Shown here: positions 1 through 7,605 of the stretch, in pieces
How the letters are laid out: each line of letters begins with the position of its first letter
Position numbering within the stretch: position 1 is the stretch's first letter
Assembly: GCF_000429825.1 (NCBI RefSeq)
Contig: NZ_AUCP01000035.1
Location: 1-64,000, forward strand
DNA: 64,000 nt
Source: Cohnella thermotolerans DSM 17683
GTDB lineage: Bacteria; Bacillota; Bacilli; Paenibacillales; Paenibacillaceae
Direction: 5' to 3'
Made by a program: the position numbers and the translations under genes
Notes under the pieces: generated by a model
What the model was told of the DNA's origin: nothing
Database searches by the model: none
The model's input: only the letters and a program-made list of their open reading frames with translations

Positions 1-314
1 ACCTTCCGCGAACGAACAATGATTTAGAGCAATTTTTTCGGCAGACGAAGGCTAACCACCGCCGCATCACGGGACTTCGGAATTGGAATACCTACATCCA
101 GCGCAATGGCGAATTGATCGTCCTCATTCGGGACGCACTTGGTCAGGAACACATTGAAAGCCGCTTACGCTCCGTTGACTATACCACCTATAAGAAATGT
201 AAATTGGAATGGTGTTCCCGTTTGAACGAGCATGTAGAGCGCAGACGTTTTAATCGAGATCCCAAGGCGTACCTGGCTGCACTTGAGCATGAATGGGAGC
301 AATTGTTTTGTTAG
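1..314 (+). CDS. Transposase, C-terminal part (cut by window edge)
   Basis: An open frame runs from base 3 to a TAG at 312-314 with no start inside the window, so this is the 3' end of a longer gene. The translation opens with PRTNNDLEQFFRQTKANHRR followed by TGLRNWNTY. The R-T-N-N-x-L-E-x-F-F-R pattern is what I know from the C-terminal catalytic region of insertion-sequence transposases, where the Glu would be part of the DDE triad. I cannot name the IS family or see the element's inverted repeat. The gene ends just before the terminator of the opposite-strand sugar-transport operon, so the element inserted or stopped downstream of that operon. Confidence 0.6.
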   Translation, partial: LPRTNNDLEQFFRQTKANHRRITGLRNWNTYIQRNGELIVLIRDALGQEHIESRLRSVDYTTYKKCKLEWCSRLNEHVERRRFNRDPKAYLAALEHEWEQLFC

Positions 315-332
315 CTAATTATGCTGTCGTAG

Positions 333-358
333 AAAAAAAACCATCCCGAAAAGGATGG
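333..358 (-). terminator. Intrinsic terminator of the amidohydrolase/CUT1 operon
   Basis: On the minus strand a hairpin CCATCC-TTTTCG-GGATGG (341-358) is followed by eight T (333-340). It lies 43 bases past the stop of the last permease gene and is a textbook rho-independent terminator. Confidence 0.9.
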
Positions 359-400
359 CGGCGGAACTCGATGGCCACGGCCCACTCTTGGGCGATGACG

Positions 401-1258
401 TCATTTCATGCCGCTCAACGCGATGCCCTGAATAATTCGCTTCTGGAAGATCAGAAACAGAACGATCAGCGGGAGCACGGAGACGGTCGCCCCCGTCATG
501 ATGAGAATCCACCCGCTGTTGTCTTTTAATTCACTCGAAAAATAGACCATGCCGACCGGAAGCGTATACTTGGTCTCCGTCTGCAACACGATAAAAGGCC
601 ATATAAATTGGTTCCAGCTTGAGATGAGGTTTAGAATCGCAAGCGTCACGACGGCCGGCTTCACCAACGGAACCGCGATGGAGGAGAACACCCGCCATTC
701 GTTCAAGCCGTCGATGCGCGCGGCGTCCAGCAGCTCCGATGGCAGGGTTTCCATGAATTGCCTCATAAGGAAGATCCCGAACGCCGTCATTAACCCGGGC
801 AGTAATACGCCGGCGTACGTATCTGACAACTGAAGGTTCGAAGCAAGCAAATACCACGGGATAATCAGCATCTCCGTCGGTACCATCAATGTGCTGATGA
901 TCATGAGAAAAATAATCTTCTGCCCTGCGAACGTGAATTTGGCCAATACGTACCCGACGGCGGTGTCGAAAACCAACACGGACAGCGTCGTGATGAACGC
1001 AATCGCCGAGGTATTGGCAATCCAATGGCCGAACGGAGCCTTGGCGAACAGTTCCGTGTAATTATGCCAAGTCGCGGGTGAAGGGACAAGACTCAGGTCG
1101 AATAAATCCTGGGGCCGCTTGAACGAGGACGCCGTCATCCATAAAAACGGGAACAAGGTCACAGTGATGCCCGCGAACAACAGCGTATATCGAATGACCG
1201 ACAGAGCCGCTCGCAAGGCGAACGTTCTGCCTCCCCTGTCTGTTGTTTTCGGATTCAA
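401..1258 (-). CDS. CUT1 sugar ABC transporter permease (MalG type)
   Basis: Membrane subunit of a carbohydrate ABC importer, acting in the cytoplasmic membrane. The protein shows several hydrophobic segments and the EAA loop of binding-protein-dependent permeases (LLDAARIDGLNEW, then IAVPLVKP), which docks the ATPase. It ends in the usual short basic tail IIQGIALSGMK of the MalG half. I chose the TTG at 1258, nine bases after AGGAGG; a longer reading from the TTG at 1276 would include the ribosome-binding site itself. The stop of the upstream permease (1273) is 14 bases away, so the two halves are co-translated. No ATPase gene is in this operon; a shared MsmX-type ATPase is the usual partner and one is encoded at 25186-26295. 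Substrate unknown. Confidence 0.9.
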   Translation of the reverse strand: MNPKTTDRGGRTFALRAALSVIRYTLLFAGITVTLFPFLWMTASSFKRPQDLFDLSLVPSPATWHNYTELFAKAPFGHWIANTSAIAFITTLSVLVFDTAVGYVLAKFTFAGQKIIFLMIISTLMVPTEMLIIPWYLLASNLQLSDTYAGVLLPGLMTAFGIFLMRQFMETLPSELLDAARIDGLNEWRVFSSIAVPLVKPAVVTLAILNLISSWNQFIWPFIVLQTETKYTLPVGMVYFSSELKDNSGWILIMTGATVSVLPLIVLFLIFQKRIIQGIALSGMK

Positions 1259-1272
1259 CGGTTGCCCCCTCC

Positions 1273-2208
1273 TCAATAGTCGACCTTTCGGTTTAGGATT
1301 CGCAGTTGAAGCAGCGTGAACGCCAGGATGATCGCGAACAGAATGACCGTTGCGGCCGCAGCGCTGCCCATATCGAAGCTCTTAAACGCCAATTTGTAGA
1401 TGTGATAGACAAGCGTTCTCGTCGAATTCAGCGGGCCGCCGTCCTGCGTCATGCTGACGATATGGGCGAACGCCTGCAGATAGGAGATGCCGGCGATGAC
1501 GGCCGAGAACAGAATAACGGGGTTGAGCAGCGGGATCGTAATATGGCGGAATCGCCGCCAGGCGGTCGCGCCGTCGATGTGGGCGGCCTCATAGTACATC
1601 TTCGGAATGCCTTCCAGTCCGGTGATGAAGATCAGCATCTGGAACCCCAAACTCTGCCAGATCATGGCCAGGATGACGACATACGGCGCCTGATGCGGAG
1701 ACTGGAGGAACAACTGCGCTGGCAGACCGAGATTCAGGAGCTGTTCGTTCACCCACCCGTTGGGCATCAACAGCCATCGGAATACCCAACTGACGGCGAC
1801 GATGCTCGTCACATAGGGAATGAAATAGACGGTACGGAAAAACCCGCGCAGCTTCGTCGTGCCCTGGAGCAGCAGGGCGACCGCAAGTCCAACGGCAAGC
1901 TGTCCGGGGATGCCGACGGCGACGAACAGGAAGGTGTTCGCGAGCGACTTGCGGAACGCTTCGTCTGCAAACAGCGAGGCGTAATTCGCTAAGCCGACAT
2001 AAGGTTTGGACCGGGAGAGGATATCCCACTCCCGGACGCTGATGCTGAAGGAATAGACAATCGGAACGAGCCTTGTGACGAAGAAGTACAGCAGGGGAAT
2101 CCCTATCGTCAAATAAATGAACAGGTACCGCTGCATCCGATAGGTCGCCCGCATCGCCAGCAGCTTGCGCCCTGCCCGGGTGCTCCGCCGAATCGCGTTC
2201 GTGATCAT
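1273..2208 (-). CDS. CUT1 sugar ABC transporter permease (MalF type)
   Basis: The second membrane half of the same importer. It has an N-terminal cytoplasmic stretch rich in Arg, six apparent membrane segments, and the EAA loop (YYEAAHIDGATAWRRF followed by ITIPLLNP). Length near 311 residues is normal for the short MalF-type subunits of Gram-positives. Two ATG codons compete: 2220 lies directly against GGAGGG, which leaves no spacer, while 2208 is 12 bases away; I prefer 2208. The gene follows the binding-protein gene by about 80 bases and is followed by the MalG-type partner. Confidence 0.88.
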   Translation of the reverse strand: MITNAIRRSTRAGRKLLAMRATYRMQRYLFIYLTIGIPLLYFFVTRLVPIVYSFSISVREWDILSRSKPYVGLANYASLFADEAFRKSLANTFLFVAVGIPGQLAVGLAVALLLQGTTKLRGFFRTVYFIPYVTSIVAVSWVFRWLLMPNGWVNEQLLNLGLPAQLFLQSPHQAPYVVILAMIWQSLGFQMLIFITGLEGIPKMYYEAAHIDGATAWRRFRHITIPLLNPVILFSAVIAGISYLQAFAHIVSMTQDGGPLNSTRTLVYHIYKLAFKSFDMGSAAAATVILFAIILAFTLLQLRILNRKVDY

Positions 2209-2287
2209 GCTCCCCACCATCCCTCCTCTCCGGATGCCGGCCGGGCGCCGGCTCGCGCCGCGCCGGATTCCAGACGGCCATGCCGTA

Positions 2288-3667
2288 TTATTTGCCGTCC
2301 GCTTTGGCCCAATAATCGTCGTACAGCTTCTGGGTTTTGGATACGAGATCGGCGAACGCCTTATCGACCGGGACGTGATTGCGGAGGACTTCGTTCGTCG
2401 CGTCGACGAACAACGTTCTCTCCGCCGTCTCGTCGATGAAGAAGTGGGCCTTGCTGTTGTCCAACTGGCTGATGAACGCCCCCAGCTTCTCGTCGTTCAG
2501 GTACTTGTCCTGCGTGGCGACCGCTTTCTGCGCCGGCAATTCGCCGACCTTCTCCACCCATTGTTCCTGGACCTCTTGGCTGGTAAGAAATTGCAGGAAC
2601 TTCGTAGCAGCCTCCAGCTTCGCGCCGGATACGTTCGCCGGTATGGCGTTCGCCCAGAACGAGGAAGGCACGGACTTGTTCTTGTAGGACGGCAGCGGCG
2701 CGATGCCGTAATTCAAATCGGGAGCGTCCGTCTTCAAGGATCCGAGGCGGAACGAGCCGTCGATGTTGATGGCGGCGTGGCCCGTCTTGAAGGCGGTTGC
2801 GTCGTCGGTGAACACCCCGGTCGTACCGACTTTGTGCTTGACCGCAAAATCGATCAGGTATTGAAAGGCCTCGAGCCCTGCCGGCGAATCCGCCCACAGA
2901 ACCCGACGGCGGTCTTCGCTAAGATCCTGTCCGCCCGCCTGGGGCAGCAAGCCGTCTCTGTACCAATGATGAAGCTGCGCGCCCGGCTCCCAGGCCAGAC
3001 CTTCGACGACGAACTGTCCCTTGGCATCCTTCTGCGTCAGCTTCAGAGCGTCATCGACAAGTTCCTCCCACGTAGCGGGGGGCTGCCCGATTTGGGCTTT
3101 GGCGAATAAATCCTTGTTATAGAATAAGGCAAGCGTGCGGACGGCCGTCGGAATGGCCCAATAGGAGCCGTCGATTTTGGCTGCGCTCACGAGCGGATAG
3201 TAATCGCGCTCAATCTCCGACGCCGGGAAGGCGGATTCCGGCAGCGGCTGCAGGAACCCGGAGGATACATACTTCGGCAGCCAGCCGTAGTACAGGTTGA
3301 TCACATCCGGGCCTTTGCCGGCTGGCACGAGAGTAGCCACTTTCTCGTTGTACTGATCGTAAGGAAAATTCGTCTGCTTAACCGTTATGTTTGGGTTCTG
3401 TGCCTCAAATTGCTTGATCAGTTCGTCGATAAGGGACACTTTGGCCGGATACTCGTATTGCCAATATTCGATGGTCACCTTCTCCTGGCCTTCGTCCTTG
3501 GAAGCTGCGGACGAAGCCGGAGAAGCCGAGGATCCGCTTGATCCTAGGGGCGACGAAGCCGCACCTTCGGCGTTATTGCCGCCGTTGCCGCCGCAAGCGG
3601 CAAGCAGCGCCGCCGTAACGGCGAGTATGGTGGACAGCTTGGCAGGAACCGCTAAGCTAGATTTCAT
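2288..3667 (-). CDS. Extracellular solute-binding lipoprotein (CUT1)
   Basis: Binding protein that captures the sugar outside the membrane and hands it to the two permeases downstream. A signal peptide with lipobox LLAAC predicts lipid attachment at Cys25, followed by a low-complexity Gly/Ser/Ala linker to about residue 55. The mature part starts VTIEYWQYEYPAK and contains GPDVINLYYGW and AINIDGSFRLGSL, the pattern of the MalE/UgpB family (bacterial SBP type 1). Length 459 residues is usual. The start has AAGGAG nine bases upstream. Its ATG overlaps the stop of the amidohydrolase gene by four bases (3664-3667), so the two are translationally coupled, which is unusual for a binding protein. 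Confidence 0.93.
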   Translation of the reverse strand: MKSSLAVPAKLSTILAVTAALLAACGGNGGNNAEGAASSPLGSSGSSASPASSAASKDEGQEKVTIEYWQYEYPAKVSLIDELIKQFEAQNPNITVKQTNFPYDQYNEKVATLVPAGKGPDVINLYYGWLPKYVSSGFLQPLPESAFPASEIERDYYPLVSAAKIDGSYWAIPTAVRTLALFYNKDLFAKAQIGQPPATWEELVDDALKLTQKDAKGQFVVEGLAWEPGAQLHHWYRDGLLPQAGGQDLSEDRRRVLWADSPAGLEAFQYLIDFAVKHKVGTTGVFTDDATAFKTGHAAINIDGSFRLGSLKTDAPDLNYGIAPLPSYKNKSVPSSFWANAIPANVSGAKLEAATKFLQFLTSQEVQEQWVEKVGELPAQKAVATQDKYLNDEKLGAFISQLDNSKAHFFIDETAERTLFVDATNEVLRNHVPVDKAFADLVSKTQKLYDDYWAKADGK

Positions 3668-4617
3668 CGGATCGTCTCCTTAAGTTCGGATAATGGAATG
3701 GACGGTTCAAGGCGAAGCAGCTTTCTCGCGTTGTTGCCGAAAACGCCTTCGATCTCCGATTCGGAGAAGCGCAGATCACGTGCCGCTCGTACCTGATCCT
3801 GCAAATAACGGTAGTTGTACCCTCTGGGAAAGCCGAGCGAATCGCTGCCGAATATAATTCTCTCCGGGCCGATCAGCTCGTAGGTCTTGCGGAACAACGT
3901 CTCCAGCGTCAGCTCGTACGGCATCCAACGGATCCATTGGTTGGATCCGGACGTATCGACGAAGATGTTCGGACAGCTCCAGCAAAGATGCAGCAACTCT
4001 TGGAAATACCCGCAGCCGAAGTGGGGAATGATGATCGGAATGTCAGGATAACGGCGGGCCACGTTGAAGATGGACAGCGGGTTTATATTTGTATGCTGGA
4101 CGATCCCGCCGGCATGGCCGAGCAGGCCGAAGTGGATGAGCACCGGGAGCTCCCGTTCGGCCAGAAACGTCCATACGGGAGCAAGCGACTCGTCGTCGAA
4201 CGCAACGGGCGTGAGCGGCCCGAACAGCTTGTAACCCTTCAGGCCGAGCTCGTCGACGGCCCGCTTCAACTCTTGCGCAGCATCCGGTCGCTCAATCGGA
4301 TGGGAAGCAAATCCCGTGAACCGGTCCGGCGCGAAGGCGATCTGCGCGGCCAGTTCATCGTTTGTCCACCCGGTCAGAAAGTTCAGCCCTCCGATCCCGT
4401 AGCGATCCAGTTCGTCCTTCCACCGCGCGACCAGCGGCCTCTTCGCTTGGCCGGGATCCGCTTCGGAAGCCGGGAAGTCCCAAGTTAACCGCATCCGTTC
4501 GGACCGTTCCCTACCGTACTGTTGAATCTTCTCGTGCTTCTCCCCCGTGCTCGGATAGTTATAGGGCAAATGCCCGTGGATGTCGAATACCTTAAAGCCC
4601 TCTCTGAACAAAACCAT
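3664..4617 (-). CDS. Metal-dependent amidohydrolase (amidohydrolase_2 TIM barrel)
   Basis: First gene of the operon. FDIHGHL near the N-terminus gives the His-x-His metal site of the amidohydrolase superfamily; VLIHFG, IIPHFGCGYFQE and the late IIFGSDSLGF supply the other His and the Asp. The architecture matches the amidohydrolase_2 group, which includes decarboxylases and lactone or uronate hydrolases. The ATG at 4617 sits directly against AAGGAGGG; the TTG two codons later has a better spacing and may be the true start. Being the first gene before a sugar importer suggests it processes the imported compound, possibly a sugar acid lactone, but the substrate is inference only. Expression would be controlled by the leader at 4651-4704. 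Confidence 0.85.
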   Translation of the reverse strand: MVLFREGFKVFDIHGHLPYNYPSTGEKHEKIQQYGRERSERMRLTWDFPASEADPGQAKRPLVARWKDELDRYGIGGLNFLTGWTNDELAAQIAFAPDRFTGFASHPIERPDAAQELKRAVDELGLKGYKLFGPLTPVAFDDESLAPVWTFLAERELPVLIHFGLLGHAGGIVQHTNINPLSIFNVARRYPDIPIIIPHFGCGYFQELLHLCWSCPNIFVDTSGSNQWIRWMPYELTLETLFRKTYELIGPERIIFGSDSLGFPRGYNYRYLQDQVRAARDLRFSESEIEGVFGNNARKLLRLEPSIPLSELKETIR

Positions 4618-4650
4618 CCCTCCTTATAGCGATCTATCGGCGGCTGTTGG

Positions 4651-4704
4651 ATAAAGAAAAGGAGACCCCTATCCCACATCGGGCAACGGTCTCCAGTGAT
4701 CTGG
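4651..4704 (-). promoter_or_regulatory. Leader attenuator upstream of the amidohydrolase operon
   Basis: On the minus strand the transcript reads ACCAG-ATCA-CTGGAGACC, then a loop, then GGTCTCC-TTTTCTTT. The small hairpin CCAG/CTGG (4693-4704) shares its last two G with the 5' arm of a terminator hairpin GGAGACC/GGTCTCC (4661-4694), so both cannot form fully. The terminator ends 34 bases before the gene start. The same layout recurs at 9392-9432, 31066-31111 and 26330-26393. Confidence 0.7.
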
Positions 4705-4761
4705 TAGAAGGATTGCGGTTCCTTATCCATATAAATCCCAGTTGTTTACATTGGTTAACCC

Positions 4762-4791
4762 ATACTAACACCCATAATCCCAAGGTGTCAA
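4762..4791 (-). promoter_or_regulatory. Promoter of the amidohydrolase operon
   Basis: TTGACA (4786-4791) and TAGTAT (4762-4767) are separated by 18 bases on the minus strand, a good sigma-A promoter. It is placed 57 bases upstream of the leader hairpin. Confidence 0.8.
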
Positions 4792-4817
4792 ACGGATTTA
4801 TAATAGAAAATTCCAAT

Positions 4818-5021
4818 CCAAGAATTTATTTCTTTTATTAAACTTATGAAGTCACCCGAATGATTCCCCTAGCGCCCGATGACCCTGAAGGTCGTAAAAA
4901 AAGGGCCCGCGCGTCCACGTACAGACCAGATGCATGAGCAATTCCGCCGTCATCCGCTCCCGTAACGCGAACCGCGTTCGTCCTCGTATAAACGTCTGCC
5001 CGCGACATACAATATTGTCTC
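4818..5021 (-). other. Intergenic stretch without a recognised gene
   Basis: An AT-rich part (to about 4855) is followed by a GC-rich block (4860-5010) that can be read on the minus strand as a short open frame, but I recognise nothing in it and see no ribosome-binding site. It may be eroded coding DNA next to the methyltransferase remnant. Confidence 0.5.
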
Positions 5022-5497
5022 TTATTTCTTTCTCCAAAGTGAAGTCCATAGAAATGGGACTCCAAAAAGATCACTTTCTTGATCCTTAGCTTCCATTATT
5101 CTTAATTCGGTGCATTCAAAATAATCAGACATTAAATATCGAATTTTCTCGTCAGAGAAAGCAAGCCCACCCTTCATGGTCTTCTCTTCATATACTTCCC
5201 AGTCATTCATTGTAAATTGCGGCCCTCCAACTTCCCCATATCCTGGTGCAAAGCAAGTCAATCCAAAATATCCGCCTGATTTTAAACCATTATAAATCAT
5301 ATTTAAGCATTGAATTCTGCGATGAGGCAAAATTCCATGCATACATCCGGAATCATAGATCAGGTCAAATTCATTGATTGGATTTAAATCAAAAACGGAC
5401 TGACATTTAAAATTAATATCTAAGGCTAATTCAATAGCTCGCTCTTTGGCCCAATCGATTGCAACTTGCGAAATATCTCATTCCAGACTTATTAAAA
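5022..5497 (-). pseudogene. Class I SAM-dependent methyltransferase remnant
   Basis: Minus-strand frame ending at 5022 reads VAIDWAKERAIELALDIN, then FDLIYDSGCMHG, LKSGGYFGLTCFAPG and GGLAFSDEKIRYLM. These fit the motifs after the cofactor-binding glycine loop of small class I methyltransferases (the post-I acidic/DSGxxH part onward). The N-terminal third with the SAM-binding GxGxG loop is missing, and a TGA interrupts the frame at the position where the family has the acidic residue before Ser-x-x-A-I. The DNA is much richer in A and T than its neighbours, which suggests transfer from a low-GC organism followed by decay. It probably makes no active enzyme. Confidence 0.7.
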
Positions 5498-5516
5498 CGG
5501 ATCCCCCGCATTCACG

Positions 5517-5561
5517 ACACGACCCGGCCCTAGATAGTTCCTATCTTAGGCCGGGTCGTGT
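5517..5561. repeat. Large hairpin (12-bp GC arms plus inner stem)
   Basis: CACGACCCGGCC (5518-5529) pairs with GGCCGGGTCGTG (5549-5560), with an inner TAGATAG / CTATCTTA stem around a TTC loop. No run of T follows on either strand, so it is not a standard terminator. It marks the boundary between the AT-rich methyltransferase remnant and the exporter region and could be an insertion-element end or a structural barrier to transcription. Confidence 0.7.
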
Positions 5562-5787
5562 GTTGTCTAAGCTTCTTCATGATCATACATCTGACGAACA
5601 AAGGGCGAAAGCCCCGCAACGTGAACGCAATGTTCTTGATCAACATTTCAATGATCTTTCCGTCCAAGTTAACCCTTCCGCCGGCGCTGTTCTATTTCCT
5701 GGCCATGAATTAAGAAGTTCCGCCAGAGGCAAGACCCGGATGCCGCTCAGCGGTGCGGGGTCCTCTTCGTCCGGGCGCCCGCTCGGC
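5562..5787. other. Intergenic stretch, nothing recognised
   Basis: About 225 bases between the hairpin and the end of the exporter gene. Short open frames on both strands show no family features and no ribosome-binding site. Confidence 0.5.
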
Positions 5788-7605
5788 TCACGCTTCATCC
5801 GCCTGATCGCCATGCGAATGCCGGTACAGTTCGGCGTAATAGCCTTGCCGCGCCAGCAGCTGCGCGTGAGTGCCTTCCTCGGCGATGCGGCCGGCGCGCA
5901 TGACAATGATCCGGTCGGCGTGCCGGATGGTCGACAGCCGGTGGGCGATGACCAGCGTAGTGCGACGGCGGGAGACGATGCTGAGCGCGTTCTGGATGAG
6001 CTGCTCCGTCTGCGAGTCAAGATTCGCCGTCGCTTCGTCGAGCACCAGAATCTGCGGCTCGAACACGAGAATCCGGGCGAACGAGATCAGCTGCCGCTCG
6101 CCGGCGGACAGGCTGCTTCCCCGCTCCGACAGCATCGTATCGTAGCCGTCCTTCATCCGGCCGACGATGGTGTCGGCGCCGACGAAGCGGCACGCTTCGA
6201 TCGCCCTCTCGCGGGAGATCGATTCGTCGAACAGGCGGACGTTGTCGATGATCGTTCCGGTGAACAGATACGGTTCCTGCTGGATCAGCCCGATCATCCG
6301 GTGCAGCTTGTCTGACGGAATGTGCCGCACGTCGACGCCGTCGATCTCCACCGCACCCTGCCCGACATCGTAGAACCGGCAGAGCAGTCCGATCAGCGAG
6401 CTCTTCCCCGCACCCGTCGTGCCGGCGATGCCGATCATCTCGCCGGGTCGGATATGCAGGTCGATGTCCCGGATGACCGGCACGTCTTCCTGATAGGCGA
6501 AGGAGACGCGGTTGAAGTCGATCCTTCCCTGAACCGGTAGCCGAATCGACCGCGGAAGCTCCGGCTCGGCGATGGCGGGCTCGATCGCCAGCAGACTGTT
6601 GATCCGGTTCATCGACACGATCGTCGACTGCATCGTGTTCCACTGCTGCGTAATTTGGTTGATCGGCTGGAAGAACTGGCGAATATACGAGATGAAGGCG
6701 TACATGACGCCGTATTCGATGCTGTGGTTCAGCACGGCTTCGCCGCCCAGCCACGCGACGAGTGCGACGGACAGGTTGCCCAGCGTATCGAAGGAGCGGT
6801 TGAACAGCATGTTCGCTCCGACTTCCCGCAGGCTTGCCCGGTAGTAGCCGCCGTTGCGCTCCGTGAACCGCTCCCGCTGCTCCTTCTCCTGATGAAACGC
6901 CTGCACGATGCTCATCCCCGCCAAATTCTCCGCCACGAACGCGATCAGCCGCGACAACTGGGCGCGGGACTGCTGATACGCCTTGCGCATGTAGGAGCGA
7001 AAGCCAAGCGCGATGGACACGATGACCGGAATGAGCAGGAAGCAGTAGCCGGTCAGCCGCGGGTCCAGTTGGAACAGGATGACGAGAATGAAGATCAGCG
7101 TCATGCTGTCGCGCATTAGACTGAGCAGCACATTCGAGAAAAATTGATTCAGCGTCTCCGTATCGCTCGACACGTTCGTAATTAGACTGCCGCTGGACAT
7201 CCGGTCGAAGAATGACATCGACTGCTTGGAGATGTGCGCCATCAAGTCTTTGCGAATGCTCGACACGATCGTCTGTCCGGCATACTGCAGCAAATTGTTT
7301 TGCAGGTAGCTGAAAAAGAAGCTGAGCAGCGTCAGCCCCACGTAGACGCCGATGATCCCCAGCAGCTCCGCGAAGTCGGCGCGGCCGGCCATCAGGTGAT
7401 CGTCGATCGCCACCTTCACCAGATAAGGCTGCAGCAGGTCGGCGGCAATCGCCAGCAGGGCGCACAGGAAGACGAGCAGGAACGTGCGACGCTGCGGCTT
7501 GGCGTAAGCCAGCAGCGCGCGCAACGCCGACTTGGCGTCGTCCCGCCGCAGCGGCGGCGGCGGCGATTGGCCCGTCTGCAAATCAGGCTGGCCCGTTCTC
7601 GGCAT
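5788..7605 (-). CDS. ABC exporter half-transporter, canonical subunit (YheH/BmrD type)
   Basis: A transmembrane domain (about residues 25-330) fused to an ATPase domain: Walker A GTTGAGKSS, signature LSAGERQL, Walker B ILVLDEATANLD with a proper catalytic Glu, and H-loop IAHRLST. The signature LSAGxRQLISFAR is the form found in the BmrD/YheH subunit of heterodimeric multidrug exporters. The partner gene just upstream encodes the subunit with a degenerate site. The ATG at 7605 lies ten bases after GGGAGG and overlaps the partner's end (7583) by 23 bases, so the two are coupled. In the family the heterodimer pumps lipophilic drugs or peptides outward. The C-terminus ends HGDQADEA. Confidence 0.9.
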   Translation of the reverse strand: MPRTGQPDLQTGQSPPPPLRRDDAKSALRALLAYAKPQRRTFLLVFLCALLAIAADLLQPYLVKVAIDDHLMAGRADFAELLGIIGVYVGLTLLSFFFSYLQNNLLQYAGQTIVSSIRKDLMAHISKQSMSFFDRMSSGSLITNVSSDTETLNQFFSNVLLSLMRDSMTLIFILVILFQLDPRLTGYCFLLIPVIVSIALGFRSYMRKAYQQSRAQLSRLIAFVAENLAGMSIVQAFHQEKEQRERFTERNGGYYRASLREVGANMLFNRSFDTLGNLSVALVAWLGGEAVLNHSIEYGVMYAFISYIRQFFQPINQITQQWNTMQSTIVSMNRINSLLAIEPAIAEPELPRSIRLPVQGRIDFNRVSFAYQEDVPVIRDIDLHIRPGEMIGIAGTTGAGKSSLIGLLCRFYDVGQGAVEIDGVDVRHIPSDKLHRMIGLIQQEPYLFTGTIIDNVRLFDESISRERAIEACRFVGADTIVGRMKDGYDTMLSERGSSLSAGERQLISFARILVFEPQILVLDEATANLDSQTEQLIQNALSIVSRRRTTLVIAHRLSTIRHADRIIVMRAGRIAEEGTHAQLLARQGYYAELYRHSHGDQADEA

